Below are positions 35,241-44,492 of a stretch of DNA of 64,000 nucleotides, piece after piece (the first letter of the stretch is position 1; the number at the start of each line of letters is the position of its first letter). The stretch is from the NCBI RefSeq assembly GCF_019511525.1, contig NZ_JAEUAT010000005.1:62001-126000 (forward strand), in the 5' to 3' direction. Below the pieces are notes generated by a model that saw only the letters and a list, made by a program, of their open reading frames with translations, was not told the DNA's origin and did no database searches. The position numbers and the translations under genes were made by a program. Origin of the DNA: Rhizobium cauense (GTDB lineage Bacteria; Pseudomonadota; Alphaproteobacteria; Rhizobiales; Rhizobiaceae).

Positions 35241-36023
35241 ATGAACCCGTCTATCCGAAAGTTCATATTTCATGATCTTCAGGCAATCGAGGGATACATT
35301 GATCCGCCTGATGCGCTGGTATTCCTTGCCGCTTTGCGAGCGCAGAAATCGTCCGCGCTGGAGGGCGGTCTCGCCGAAATTGGCGTTTACTACGGCCGAT
35401 CTTACTTCTTGTTGCGAAAGATTTGCGGCGATGTCGCCAAGATCGTGGCTATTGATCCGTTTGATATAAAGAGAACGGGTCAAGAGACGACGCAATATGA
35501 CCGCTTTGTGGCGGCTGGCCGCCAGCTCGGTCTTTTTGTCGATGAGCAGCGGGTCATCAGGAGCGACAGCACGCTGCTAAAGCCAGAGGAAATTACCGAG
35601 AAGGCTGGACCGGTGCGTTTCTTCAGCATCGATGGGGGGCATATGCTCCACCATGTCGAGGCTGACAGCCGTCTCGCGGCAGCGACGCTTGCGGAGCATG
35701 GAGTGATCGTTTTCGACGACACATTCAATCCTGCTTGGCCGGAGGTCACGGCGGGCGTGGTTGATTTTCTGCGCAGGGAGGCAGGCCGCTTTTCGGTCTT
35801 CTGCCTAACCAAGTACAAGACCTACATCTGCCACAAAACGTTCCAGGAGTTCTATTCGCGTGCGATTGCGACTTCGCACGAGTTGAAGCCATTCGATCAA
35901 CTCGACACGGAGTTTCTTGGCTCTACGGCGATCAGGTTGCATAACCCGATGCGCCGCCGCATCGCCTACGAAGTGATGGTCGGACTGGGTATGCGTGCAC
36001 TTTCCGAGCGTGCGTACCGATAG
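35241..36023 (+). CDS. class I SAM-dependent methyltransferase (Methyltransf_24 type)
   Basis: 260-aa soluble protein. Motif I is AEIGVYYGRSYFLL (residues about 44-57), the acidic end of strand 2 is VAIDPFD, and FFSIDGGHMLHHVEADS with GVIVFDDTFNPAWPEV is the late motif typical of the TylF/CmcI-like and Methyltransf_24 group, which often act on sugars or antibiotics. There is no substrate clue. The Shine-Dalgarno is poor. It is isolated: AT-rich DNA precedes it and kdpE is convergent 5 bases after its stop. Nearby galE suggests, weakly, surface-polysaccharide methylation. Confidence 0.75.
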   Translation: MNPSIRKFIFHDLQAIEGYIDPPDALVFLAALRAQKSSALEGGLAEIGVYYGRSYFLLRKICGDVAKIVAIDPFDIKRTGQETTQYDRFVAAGRQLGLFVDEQRVIRSDSTLLKPEEITEKAGPVRFFSIDGGHMLHHVEADSRLAAATLAEHGVIVFDDTFNPAWPEVTAGVVDFLRREAGRFSVFCLTKYKTYICHKTFQEFYSRAIATSHELKPFDQLDTEFLGSTAIRLHNPMRRRIAYEVMVGLGMRALSERAYR

Positions 36024-36028
36024 TAAGC

Positions 36029-36733
36029 TTACGCCGCTGGCGGATCTGCCTCCTTCAGCCTGTATCCAACACCAGTTTCCGTCGTGATATATTGCGGCTG
36101 ATCCGGGCTCTGCTCGATCTTCTGACGCAACTGGCGAACATAGACGCGCAAGTATTGCACATCGGCGGCGGGTCCCCAGATCTGCTTCAGCAGGAATTGA
36201 TGGGTGAGGACCTTCCCCGCATGTTGAGCCAGCACCCTCAGAATGTCGTACTCCTTCGGCGAGAGCTTGATTTCTCTGCCGTCGATTTTGACAATTCGCT
36301 TGACCAGATCGATGGACAATCCGCCAGCCTGAAAAATTGCCCGTTCGCCCTGCTGTTGCAGCCGGTGACGCAGGGCGACGCGCAGCCGTGCGCCGAGCTC
36401 GTTCATGCCGAAGGGCTTTGTCAGATAGTCGTCGGCTCCCGCCTCGAGAGCGTTCACGATGCCGGCTTCGTCCGTGCGGCTGGATAGGATCACGATAGGC
36501 AAAGCGAGGCCGCCATCCCTCCATTCACGCAGCAGTTCATGACCCGATTTGTCGGGCAGGCCGAGATCCAGCACGATCAGGTCTGGTGGTTCATCTTTTG
36601 CCGACTGCAAGGCTGCGGCGCCATTGGCCGCCTCGTGTACCTCGTAGCCTTGCGCGGTCAGACCTACGCGAAGCAGCTTGCGGATCGGGGGCTCGTCGTC
36701 CACGACGAGAATTTTCACGGTTGAACCGGTCAT
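36029..36733 (-). CDS. kdpE: KDP operon response regulator
   Basis: 234-aa OmpR/PhoB-type regulator that activates kdpFABC under potassium limitation. Receiver domain with VVDDEPPIRKLL and the phospho-acceptor Asp56 in IVLDLGLPD; winged-helix domain with LSPKEYDILRVLAQHAGKV and QYLRVYVRQLRQKIE. Its start overlaps the kdpD stop by ATGA. In E. coli KdpE binds just upstream of the kdpF promoter; a candidate site here is at 44493-44507. Confidence 0.95.
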   Translation of the reverse strand: MTGSTVKILVVDDEPPIRKLLRVGLTAQGYEVHEAANGAAALQSAKDEPPDLIVLDLGLPDKSGHELLREWRDGGLALPIVILSSRTDEAGIVNALEAGADDYLTKPFGMNELGARLRVALRHRLQQQGERAIFQAGGLSIDLVKRIVKIDGREIKLSPKEYDILRVLAQHAGKVLTHQFLLKQIWGPAADVQYLRVYVRQLRQKIEQSPDQPQYITTETGVGYRLKEADPPAA

Positions 36734-39447
36734 TTGAGCTCATCCAATTTCGGGATCTCATTTGGTTTCGGAAGACGAATGGTGAAGACAGCGCCAGAAC
36801 GATCGGTGCGATTTCCGGCAGTGATCGTGCCGCCCATCGCCTCGACAAAACCTCGGCAAATTGACAAGCCAAGACCGGTACCCGCCCGAACCTGGTCGCT
36901 CTTGCGTACGCGGTAGAACGTATCGAAGACTCGATCGAGGTCAGCCGGCGGAATTCCTGGCCCCTCGTCTGAAACCTGAATCATCACATTGTATTCGTCG
37001 GCCCATCCGTCGATCCGGATTGCAGACCCTTGCGGCGCGTACTTGGCTGCGTTGTCGAGCAAATTGAAAAGCACCTGTTCGAACAACACCGGGTCGATGC
37101 GAACCATTGGCAGGTCGGAAGGGATCGTCATGATCGTCTTGTGGTGCGCGAGAATCTTCTCGGCACGCCGTAGCGCGCTTCCAGCTATGTCACCTGGGTA
37201 ATGCAGCGCATAGTTGGGTTCCATCGCGCCGGACTCGATTTTCGTCATATCGAGCAGGTTGGCGATAAAGCGGTGGAGCCGTTCCGATTCGTCGACAACG
37301 GTAGACAGCAGATCGACGCGATCTTCCTCCGACATGGAATCGAGGTAGTCACGCAGCGTACCCGCTGCACCGAGAATGGCAGCCAACGGCGTCTTCAGGT
37401 CATGCGAGATCGACGTGAGAAGGGCCGAGCGCAAACGATCGGCTTCGGCCGCAAGTTTAGCCCGGTCGACGTCCGCCACAAGTTGAATACGTTCGATCGC
37501 AAGCGCCGCCTGATCCGCCAGCGCATCGAGAAGACGTTGCTGCTCTGGTGTGAGAAGCGGTCCGTCGCGCCTGTCATTGTCCAAACCGATGACGCCCACG
37601 GCCGCGCGACCGGTTCGCAGCGGCACGTAGAGACGCTTGGCGCCGGGCAGGGTATCGGCCCCGCGGCCAGCGGCATGGTTATGCTCCCATGCCCAGCGCG
37701 CTGCGGCAATGTCTGCCTCATCAAGCGTGTCATCCGGCGGATAGCCAGCTTTGACGGCTATGGTGCCTTCTTCGGGCAGAAGCAGAACAACGCGCACCTT
37801 GAGCATTGAGGCTAGTTGGAAAGCGGTCGCCCACAGAACATCATCAAGCGTGCCAGTGCCGGCCAGTTTCTTGGAGAACAGATAGAGGTCCTCGGTCGTC
37901 CTTGCGCGTTGTCGGGCGGCTGCGGCCTGGCGCTGGACCGTGGCGGTCAGATTGCTCGCGATGACGGCGACGCCCAGGAAAAAGAAAAGCGCAAGCACAC
38001 TTTCCGGATCGCTGATCGTCAGCGTGTAGCGGGGCGGCAGAAAGAAGAAGTTGAACGACAGTGCGCTGAGGATACAGGTGTAGAGAGCGGGGCGAAGCCC
38101 GTGGATAACAGCAGAGGTCAGCACTGCCATCAGGAAGACGAGGGCAAGGTTGCGGACATCGAGAACCTGATCGAGCACCACGCCCACGACAAGCGCCAGT
38201 AAAACATAGGCCGTGGCAGCGAGGTATGCCTGAATATTGATGGCGGGTGCAGAAGGGGCGGTTTTCACGCCACGTGCGGATGTTCCATCCTTCTCGCTAC
38301 CGGATATCACGTGGACGCTGATATTGCCCGACTTTCGGATCATATCGTCGGCTATGGAGCGGTGAAACCAGTCACGCCACGTCGGCTGACCAGGGGCGCC
38401 GATGACGATGTGTGTGACGTTGTTCGCTGCCGCGTGCCGAACGAGCTCCTCGGAGACCTCGCGGCCGGGAATTGTGATTGCCTCACCACCGAGTTGTTCG
38501 GCAAGGCGAAGCGTGGCTGCAATGGCGTCGCGGTCAGCTTCCGTCAGACCGATGGACCGATTGGTTTCGACATAGACGGCCGCCCAGGGAGCACGCAGTC
38601 GCGATGCCATCCGCGAGGCGTAGCGTACCAGCGAAGTCGAGCGCGGATGATGGTCGACTGACACCAGAACTCTTTCGCCAGCTGCCCACGGGCCGGCGAT
38701 GGCATGCGCTTGCATGTGAGTCAGAAGCTGGTCGTCGACACGCTGCGCCGTTTTGCGCAAGGCGAGTTCGCGAAGCGCGCTCAGGTTTCCGGGGGTGAAG
38801 TAATTGGTCAGGGCGCGTTCGGCGGTCTTTGGAACGTAGACCTTTCCGTCGTGAAGTCGTTTGATCAGATCATCGGGCGTGAGATCGATGATCTCGACAT
38901 CATCAGCCATATCGATGATGGAGTCCGGTACCGTTTCTCGCACGCGAATACGCGTGATCTGCGAGACAACATCGTTCAGGCTTTCGACATGCTGGATGTT
39001 CAGCGTCGAGTAGACGTCGATGCCGCGCTCAAGCAGTTCCTTTACATCAAGGTATCGCTTCGGATGGCGGCTGCCTTCGGCATTCGTATGGGCCAGTTCA
39101 TCGACGAGCACGAGGCTTGGCCGGCGCGCAAGAATGGCGTCGATGTCCATCTCTTCGAGAGGCCGGCCCTTGTAGTCGATCTTGACACGGGGGATGACTT
39201 CAAATCCGTCGACGAGCGCTTGTGTCTCCTTGCGCCCATGAGTCTCGACAATGCCGATCACCACGTCGACCCCATCAGAGATCTTGGCGCGGCCGGACTC
39301 CAGCATCTCGTAGGTCTTGCCTACGCCCGGGGCCGCGCCGAGGAAGATCTTCAGACGACCACGCGTCTCCTGCCGAGCCTTCTCAAGCAGTGCATCAGGT
39401 GAGGGTCTGCCAACCTTGTCGCGGTTGTCTTCCGGCATGCGGTTCAT
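36730..39447 (-). CDS. kdpD: KDP operon sensor histidine kinase
   Basis: Inner-membrane potassium/turgor sensor. 905 aa from ATG 39447 (AAGGAAAG just upstream; the open frame extends 10 codons further). The order is an N-terminal KdpD domain with Walker-like GAAPGVGKTYEML (near residue 30), a universal stress protein domain, four closely spaced helices (about 400-500), a GAF-like region, and the kinase domain with the phospho-acceptor His in SISHDLKTPL (near 682), N-box LFNLLDNAAKYAP and G-boxes DEGPGIP and GTGLGLSI. Translationally coupled to kdpE. Confidence 0.96.
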   Translation of the reverse strand: MNRMPEDNRDKVGRPSPDALLEKARQETRGRLKIFLGAAPGVGKTYEMLESGRAKISDGVDVVIGIVETHGRKETQALVDGFEVIPRVKIDYKGRPLEEMDIDAILARRPSLVLVDELAHTNAEGSRHPKRYLDVKELLERGIDVYSTLNIQHVESLNDVVSQITRIRVRETVPDSIIDMADDVEIIDLTPDDLIKRLHDGKVYVPKTAERALTNYFTPGNLSALRELALRKTAQRVDDQLLTHMQAHAIAGPWAAGERVLVSVDHHPRSTSLVRYASRMASRLRAPWAAVYVETNRSIGLTEADRDAIAATLRLAEQLGGEAITIPGREVSEELVRHAAANNVTHIVIGAPGQPTWRDWFHRSIADDMIRKSGNISVHVISGSEKDGTSARGVKTAPSAPAINIQAYLAATAYVLLALVVGVVLDQVLDVRNLALVFLMAVLTSAVIHGLRPALYTCILSALSFNFFFLPPRYTLTISDPESVLALFFFLGVAVIASNLTATVQRQAAAARQRARTTEDLYLFSKKLAGTGTLDDVLWATAFQLASMLKVRVVLLLPEEGTIAVKAGYPPDDTLDEADIAAARWAWEHNHAAGRGADTLPGAKRLYVPLRTGRAAVGVIGLDNDRRDGPLLTPEQQRLLDALADQAALAIERIQLVADVDRAKLAAEADRLRSALLTSISHDLKTPLAAILGAAGTLRDYLDSMSEEDRVDLLSTVVDESERLHRFIANLLDMTKIESGAMEPNYALHYPGDIAGSALRRAEKILAHHKTIMTIPSDLPMVRIDPVLFEQVLFNLLDNAAKYAPQGSAIRIDGWADEYNVMIQVSDEGPGIPPADLDRVFDTFYRVRKSDQVRAGTGLGLSICRGFVEAMGGTITAGNRTDRSGAVFTIRLPKPNEIPKLDELK

Positions 39448-39460
39448 CTTTCCTTCACAA

Positions 39461-39496
39461 GCAAGCCCCGGTCGCACACAGGCGCCCGGGGCTTAC
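39461..39496 (-). other. hairpin between kdpC and kdpD
   Basis: An 11-base-pair stem (39461-39471 with 39486-39496, one G-U on the reverse strand, 14-base loop) in the 53-base gap, ending four bases before the kdpD Shine-Dalgarno. No U-run. It could reduce kdpDE expression relative to kdpABC or stabilise the upstream mRNA. Confidence 0.6.
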
Positions 39497-39500
39497 AATC

Positions 39501-40070
39501 TTACTGAGACATAGAGGCATCAAGGGACTGGTTCAATGCCAGGACGTTGACCGTGGCTTCGCCGAGGATGCCGAGCTCGGGGCGATTGACGGCGGCGTCG
39601 ACAATAGCCTTCAGCTTGGCTTCATCCATGCCGCGCGCTTTCGCAACGCGCGGTATCTGAAAGTAGGCCGCTTCGGGCGAGATGTGCGGATCAAGGCCGC
39701 TGCCGGAGGCCGTCACGAGATCGATCGGAACCTCCACGTTTGGATTGGTGGCCTTGGCCGCCTCGTAGTCTGCCTTCACGCGATCAATCAGTTTCTGGCT
39801 TGTCGGGCCGAGGTTCGAGCCGGAAGACGACGCAGCGTTGTATCCATCGCCCGCGGCCGATGGACGACCGTGGAAGTACTTGTCGCTCGTGAACGCCTGG
39901 CCGATCAGCGTAGAGCCGATGACTGTGCCGTCCTTTTCGATCAGGCTGCCATTTGACTGTGTCGGGAAGAGCGCCTGCGCAGCGCCCGTCATTGCGAGCG
40001 GGTAAAGCAGGCCAGTGATGGCGGTGGTGGCAACGATCATGACGATTGCCGGACGAAGTTCTTTCAACAT
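39501..40070 (-). CDS. kdpC: potassium-transporting ATPase subunit C
   Basis: 189-aa subunit with one N-terminal helix ([20 protein letters not shown]) and a periplasmic domain, which stabilises the KdpFABC complex. Family motifs [20 protein letters not shown] and [18 protein letters not shown], then [14 protein letters not shown], are present. AAGGAG is eight bases ahead of ATG 40070. It starts 12 bases after the kdpB stop. Confidence 0.96.
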   Translation of the reverse strand: MLKELRPAIVMIVATTAITGLLYPLAMTGAAQALFPTQSNGSLIEKDGTVIGSTLIGQAFTSDKYFHGRPSAAGDGYNAASSSGSNLGPTSQKLIDRVKADYEAAKATNPNVEVPIDLVTASGSGLDPHISPEAAYFQIPRVAKARGMDEAKLKAIVDAAVNRPELGILGEATVNVLALNQSLDASMSQ

Positions 40071-40082
40071 GATGTCAACTCC

Positions 40083-42170
40083 TTAGGCGAGACCCATGGC
40101 CGTAATGACCATGTCGATCGCCTTGATGCCGATGAACGGGACGATGATGCCGCCGACACCGTAGATGAGCAGGTTGCGGGAAAGCAGCGCGCCGGCGCCG
40201 ATCGCACGGTATTTCACGCCCTTCAGCGACAGCGGGATCAGCGCGACGATGATCAGCGCGTTGAAGATGATGGCCGAAAGGATGGCGCTTTGCGGAGTCG
40301 CAAGGCCCATGATGTTCAGCACACCAAGCTGCGGGTAGAAGGCCAGGAACATTGCCGGGATGATGGCGAAGTACTTGGCGATGTCGTTGGCGATCGAGAA
40401 GGTCGTCAGCGCACCACGTGTCATCAGCAGCTGCTTGCCGATCTCGACGATTTCGATGAGCTTCGTCGGATCGCTGTCGAGGTCAACCATGTTGCCGGCC
40501 TCGCGGGCGGCGACGGTGCCGGTGTTCATGGCAACGCCGACGTCAGCCTGGGCGAGGGCGGGCGCATCGTTGGTGCCGTCGCCGCACATGGCAACCAGCT
40601 TGCCCTTGGCCTGCTCTTCGCGGATCAGGGAGAGCTTGTTCTCAGGCGTGGCCTGCGCGAGGAAGTCATCAACGCCGGCTTCGGCGGCGATGGCGGCGGC
40701 TGTCATCGGGTTGTCGCCCGTTATCATGACCGTGCGAATGCCCATCCGACGCAGTTCTGCGAAGCGCTCGCGGATGCCGCCTTTGACGATATCCTTCAGC
40801 TGAACGATGCCGAGAAGGCGCCCGTCGCGGGCAACGGCCAGCGGCGTGCCGCCTGCCTTGGCGATTTCATCAGCGATTGCCTGCAGTTCCCGCACGACAT
40901 CGGTGTTGCTGCGGATGGCAACGGCCGTATTGCCGGCGACCGACGCGGGCGTGGCGCCGACATAGGCGAGTACGGCATCGACGGCGCCCTTGCGGATCGA
41001 CGAGCCTTCGACATCGACACCACTCATGCGCGTCTGGGCGGTAAATGGCACGAAGGTAGCCTTCAGGCTCGCCATATCGCGGCTACGGATACCGTACTTT
41101 TCCTTCGCAAGCACGACGATCGAACGGCCTTCAGGTGTTTCGTCGGCGAGAGAAGCAAGCTGGGCTGCATCTGCAAGGTCCTGTTCGGTAACGCCGCGGA
41201 CCGGGCGAAACGTCGTCGCCTGACGGTTGCCGAGGGTGATCGTTCCCGTCTTGTCGAGCAACAGCGTATCGACGTCACCAGCCGCTTCGACAGCACGGCC
41301 GGACATCGCAAGCACGTTGAAGCGCACGAGACGGTCCATGCCGGCGATACCGATTGCCGAGAGAAGCGCGCCGATGGTGGTCGGGATCAGCGTCACAAAC
41401 AGAGCGACCAGGATGATGATCGGGATCGAGCCACCGGCATAGCTTGCAAAGCTCGGAATCGTTGCGGTGGCCAGAACGAAGATCAGCGTCATGCCTGCGA
41501 GCAGGATGTTGAGAGCAATCTCGTTCGGAGTCTTCTGCCGCTCCGCACCTTCGACGAGCGAGATCATGCGGTCAAGGAAGGTGTGACCTGCGGCAGCGCT
41601 GATGCGGACGCGAATCCAGTCGGAGAGGACCTGCGTACCGCCCGTCACAGCCGACCGGTCGCCGCCGGATTCGCGAATGACGGGGGCAGATTCGCCGGTG
41701 ATTGCGGCCTCGTTGACCGAGGCTACGCCTTCGACCACTTCACCATCCGATGGAATGATATCGCCGGCCTCGACGAGGACGAGATCGCCGACCTTAAGGC
41801 TTGTGCCTGGAACCAGGCGGTAGCCGGAGCCGTTGTTGGCCGTCAGCAGCTTTGCCTGGGTTTCCGTGCGGGCCTTGCGCAGCGAGTCTGCCTGTGCCTT
41901 GCCACGACCTTCGGCAACAGCTTCGGCGAAGTTGGCGAAAAGCACGGTGAACCAGAGCCAGAGATTGATCTGGAAGGAGAAGCCGAGATTTTCGCCACCG
42001 CTGACGAGGTCGCGGATGAAAAGGACGGTGGTCAACGCCGAAACGGTGGCCACGACGAACATGACCGGGTTTTTGGCAAGGGTGCGCGGATTCAATTTCT
42101 TGAAGGCCGCGCCCACGGCCGGAATGAGGATGCGAGAATCCATGATGCTCGCTGATTTTGCCTGGCTCAT
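40083..42170 (-). CDS. kdpB: potassium-transporting P-type ATPase subunit B
   Basis: Catalytic P-type ATPase of the high-affinity K+ pump, 695 aa. The phosphorylated Asp is in [12 protein letters not shown] (near residue 304), the actuator motif is ITGESAPV, and the hinge [20 protein letters not shown] is intact. Seven helices are expected. GGAG lies seven bases before ATG 42170. Unusually, a separate 51-codon gene lies between it and kdpA. Confidence 0.97.
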   Translation of the reverse strand: MSQAKSASIMDSRILIPAVGAAFKKLNPRTLAKNPVMFVVATVSALTTVLFIRDLVSGGENLGFSFQINLWLWFTVLFANFAEAVAEGRGKAQADSLRKARTETQAKLLTANNGSGYRLVPGTSLKVGDLVLVEAGDIIPSDGEVVEGVASVNEAAITGESAPVIRESGGDRSAVTGGTQVLSDWIRVRISAAAGHTFLDRMISLVEGAERQKTPNEIALNILLAGMTLIFVLATATIPSFASYAGGSIPIIILVALFVTLIPTTIGALLSAIGIAGMDRLVRFNVLAMSGRAVEAAGDVDTLLLDKTGTITLGNRQATTFRPVRGVTEQDLADAAQLASLADETPEGRSIVVLAKEKYGIRSRDMASLKATFVPFTAQTRMSGVDVEGSSIRKGAVDAVLAYVGATPASVAGNTAVAIRSNTDVVRELQAIADEIAKAGGTPLAVARDGRLLGIVQLKDIVKGGIRERFAELRRMGIRTVMITGDNPMTAAAIAAEAGVDDFLAQATPENKLSLIREEQAKGKLVAMCGDGTNDAPALAQADVGVAMNTGTVAAREAGNMVDLDSDPTKLIEIVEIGKQLLMTRGALTTFSIANDIAKYFAIIPAMFLAFYPQLGVLNIMGLATPQSAILSAIIFNALIIVALIPLSLKGVKYRAIGAGALLSRNLLIYGVGGIIVPFIGIKAIDMVITAMGLA

Positions 42171-42212
42171 AAGAGACTCCAGCTTGAAAAGAGTAAGGCG
42201 ATCGGTGTTCGA

Positions 42213-42368
42213 TCAGCCATGTAGGATCCGAAGTGCTGCGACGATGACGAGGAGGCCAGCGAGCATCACGAGGATGATGTCGGAGGCGCGGGTCATCCGC
42301 TGGCTGTCACGTCCCGGCGAACCGGGACGTGTGTTGAAGGATTTGCGAAGCCTGTGACGAAGGATCAT
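42213..42368 (-). CDS. 51-aa membrane protein between kdpA and kdpB
   Basis: Small protein: a basic N-terminal half (MILRHRLRKSFNTRPGSPGR, then DSQRMTRASD) and one hydrophobic helix (IILVMLAGLLVIVAALRILH). GAGGTGA is four bases ahead of ATG 42368, and the gene begins 9 bases after the kdpA stop and ends 42 bases before kdpB, so it is part of the operon. The topology (basic side first) predicts a cytoplasmic N-terminus. KdpF, the usual small subunit, is separate and intact at 44141-44230, so this is an additional component. It might be an accessory peptide of the pump; unrecognised. Confidence 0.7.
   Translation of the reverse strand: MILRHRLRKSFNTRPGSPGRDSQRMTRASDIILVMLAGLLVIVAALRILHG
42308..42331 (-). 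other. perfect hairpin inside the 51-aa gene
   Basis: Perfect 10-base-pair stem (42308-42317 with 42322-42331) with a UUCG tetraloop on the transcript, in codons about 13-20 of the small gene. No U-run follows. Such a structure between kdpA and kdpB may affect mRNA stability or translation. Confidence 0.75.
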
Positions 42369-42377
42369 TGCTTCACC

Positions 42378-44081
42378 TCAGAAGGTTTGGCCGGCGATCA
42401 TAACCAGGTGTTCGACGACCGGGCCAAGCGCCAGGGCGGGGAAGAAGGTCAGGCCGCCTACAATGAGGATCGTGCCGGTGAGCAGGCCAACGAAGAGCAG
42501 GCCATCCGTCGGGAAGGTGCCGGCCGAAGCTGGAACCGTCTTCTTGGCAACGAGCGATCCCGCGATCGCGAGTGCCGGGACGATGACCAGGAAGCGCCCC
42601 ATCAGCATGCCGAGACCGAGCGTGATGTTGTACCAGGGTGTGTTGCCGGTCAGGCCACCGAAGGCCGAGCCGTTGTTCGCGGCAGCCGAGGTGTAGGCGT
42701 ACAAGATTTCCGAGAAGCCGTGCGGACCGGCGGTGCCGATCGAGGCAACAGCGGACGGCAGAACACTGGCAATTGCGGTGAAGACCAGCATCGCAAGCGG
42801 CAGGCAAAGAATAGCAAGCACTGCCATCTTCATCTCCTTGGCTTCGATCTTCTTGCCAAGATATTCCGGCGTACGCCCGACCATCAGGCCAGCGACGAAG
42901 ATCGCGATGATGACGAAGAGCAGGATGCCGTAGAAGCCTGCGCCAACGCCGCCGACGATAACTTCGCCAAGCTGCATGTTGATCAGGGGGATCAGGCCGC
43001 CGAGCGCCGTGAAGCTGCCGTGCATCGCGTTGACCGCACCGCATGATGCAGCCGTCGTTATGACCGCAAAGAGCGAGGACATGGCGACGCCGAAGCGCAC
43101 TTCCTTGCCTTCCATGTTGCCACCCTGCAGGCCAAAAGCATGCATTATCGGATTGCCGGCGGCTTCAGCCCAATAGGTGACAGCCACGCCCGCAATGAAC
43201 AGAATGCCCATGGTGGCGAGGATCGCCCAACCCTGGCGCTGGTTTCCGACCATGCGACCGAAGACGTTTGTCAGTGCAGCGCCGATTGCGAAAATCGACA
43301 GCATCTGAATGAGGTTCGAGATCGCGTCTGGATTCTCGAACGGATGAGCCGAGTTGACGTTAAAGAAGCCGCCGCCGTTGGTGCCGAGCATCTTGATAGC
43401 AAGCTGCGAGGCAACAGGGCCGAGAGCGATTGTCTGCTTGGCGCCTTCGAGTGTGGTCGCGTCGACATAAGGGCCGAGCGTCTGCGGTACGCCCAAGTAG
43501 ACGTAGACCAGCGTCAGTACGATGCAGAGCGGAAGCAGTACATAAAGCGTGCTGCGGATCATATCGACCCAGAAATTGCCGATCGCCTTGCCGGATGCGC
43601 GCGAAAATGCACGGATCAGGCCGATGGCGATTGCCATACCGGTGGCCGCAGATACGAAGTTCTGCACCGTCAGCCCTGCCATCTGCGTGAGATAGGACAT
43701 CGTGCTTTCGCCGCCGTAGTTCTGCCAGTTGGTATTGCTGACGAAGCTCGTGGCGGTGTTGAAGGAAAGCTCAGGGCCAACGGCAGCCATCCCGGCCGGA
43801 TTATAGGGCAGGACAGCCTGCAAGCGCAGCAGGGCATAGAGTACAAGTACGCCGAGCAGGTTGAACATCAGCATCGCAAACGCGTACGAGGTCCAATGCT
43901 GCTCTTCGCGTTCACTGGTGCCGGCAAGCGCGTAAAGCCCCCGTTCAATCGGAACGAGGACTGGTGAGAGAAAAGTGCGCTCGCCGTTGAAGACGCGAGT
44001 CATGTAACCGCCGAGCGGTTTGACGAGCACGATGATGATTCCGCAGTAGAGCAGAATCTGAAGCCATCCGTTGAGGGTCAT
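42378..44081 (-). CDS. kdpA: potassium-transporting ATPase subunit A
   Basis: K+-selective channel-like subunit, 567 aa, ten helices with four pore loops; [20 protein letters not shown] and [19 protein letters not shown] are the selectivity-filter regions and typical of the family. The start matches the family's usual N-terminus. The sequence ahead of ATG 44081 on the transcript is GUUACCUCCC: there is no Shine-Dalgarno, but an anti-Shine-Dalgarno-like run instead. It starts 59 bases after kdpF. Confidence 0.97.
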   Translation of the reverse strand: MTLNGWLQILLYCGIIIVLVKPLGGYMTRVFNGERTFLSPVLVPIERGLYALAGTSEREEQHWTSYAFAMLMFNLLGVLVLYALLRLQAVLPYNPAGMAAVGPELSFNTATSFVSNTNWQNYGGESTMSYLTQMAGLTVQNFVSAATGMAIAIGLIRAFSRASGKAIGNFWVDMIRSTLYVLLPLCIVLTLVYVYLGVPQTLGPYVDATTLEGAKQTIALGPVASQLAIKMLGTNGGGFFNVNSAHPFENPDAISNLIQMLSIFAIGAALTNVFGRMVGNQRQGWAILATMGILFIAGVAVTYWAEAAGNPIMHAFGLQGGNMEGKEVRFGVAMSSLFAVITTAASCGAVNAMHGSFTALGGLIPLINMQLGEVIVGGVGAGFYGILLFVIIAIFVAGLMVGRTPEYLGKKIEAKEMKMAVLAILCLPLAMLVFTAIASVLPSAVASIGTAGPHGFSEILYAYTSAAANNGSAFGGLTGNTPWYNITLGLGMLMGRFLVIVPALAIAGSLVAKKTVPASAGTFPTDGLLFVGLLTGTILIVGGLTFFPALALGPVVEHLVMIAGQTF

Positions 44082-44140
44082 GGGAGGTAACTTTCAATAC
44101 CCGATTGGTTCCGCCTGTCGCGACTGGGAGGGACGCGCGG

Positions 44141-44230
44141 TTAGAAACGTTCGGGGCGAATGAGAGCGTAGGTGAGGTAAACCGTGAGAAACACGGTGAC
44201 GGCACCGCTGAGAATATAGTCGAGGGTCAT
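44141..44230 (-). CDS. kdpF: potassium-transporting ATPase subunit F
   Basis: 29-aa single-helix peptide: MTLDYILSGAVTVFLTVYLT then YALIRPERF. The final RPERF is a hallmark of KdpF, which stabilises the KdpABC complex. GGAGG lies about eight bases ahead of ATG 44230. It begins 14 bases after the 27-aa gene. Confidence 0.92.
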   Translation of the reverse strand: MTLDYILSGAVTVFLTVYLTYALIRPERF

Positions 44231-44244
44231 GGCGTTTCCTCCGG

Positions 44245-44328
44245 TCAAAGCCGGTCACAGGCTTTGGTGTAGGCAAAGCACAGAACGAAAAATATGATTG
44301 CTGTCGCGAGTAGAACTATGTCCATCAT
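44245..44328 (-). CDS. 27-aa membrane peptide at the head of the kdp operon
   Basis: MMDIVLLATAIIFFVLCFAY followed by TKACDRL and a stop. One hydrophobic helix with a conserved-looking cytoplasmic tail Y-T-K-A-C-D-R-L; I recall short peptides ending Y-T/R-x-A-C-D-R-L next to kdpF in other proteobacteria. AGGAG lies nine bases ahead of ATG 44328, but that site is inside a hairpin (44335-44360). First cistron of the kdp transcript; function unknown. Confidence 0.75.
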   Translation of the reverse strand: MMDIVLLATAIIFFVLCFAYTKACDRL

Positions 44329-44334
44329 CGATCT

Positions 44335-44398
44335 TGACTCCTGTTGTTCTTTTGGAGTCAGACAAGACAAAGGGCGCCACCCACCGGATGGCACCTTT
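44335..44398 (-). promoter_or_regulatory. structured kdp leader with a sequestered ribosome-binding site
   Basis: Two hairpins on the kdp transcript. The upstream one (44369-44398) is a stem of about 13 base pairs with one bulged C and G-U pairs; the second (44335-44341 with 44354-44360) is a perfect 7-base-pair stem whose 3' arm includes the AGGAG of the first kdp cistron. No known riboswitch is recognised. It suggests control of translation of the leading small gene. Confidence 0.55.
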
Positions 44399-44492
44399 CA
44401 TGCTTTCTGGCGTGGAGATGATCCTTGGATCTCTCGGGCCTTAATATGAGGCCTAACCGCATAAGCATTCGAGAGTGGCACTGCGCCGCAGA

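Noticed and set aside
40290..42155. 621-codon forward frame opposite kdpB
   Set aside because: Shadow of kdpB, whose P-type ATPase motifs are all intact.
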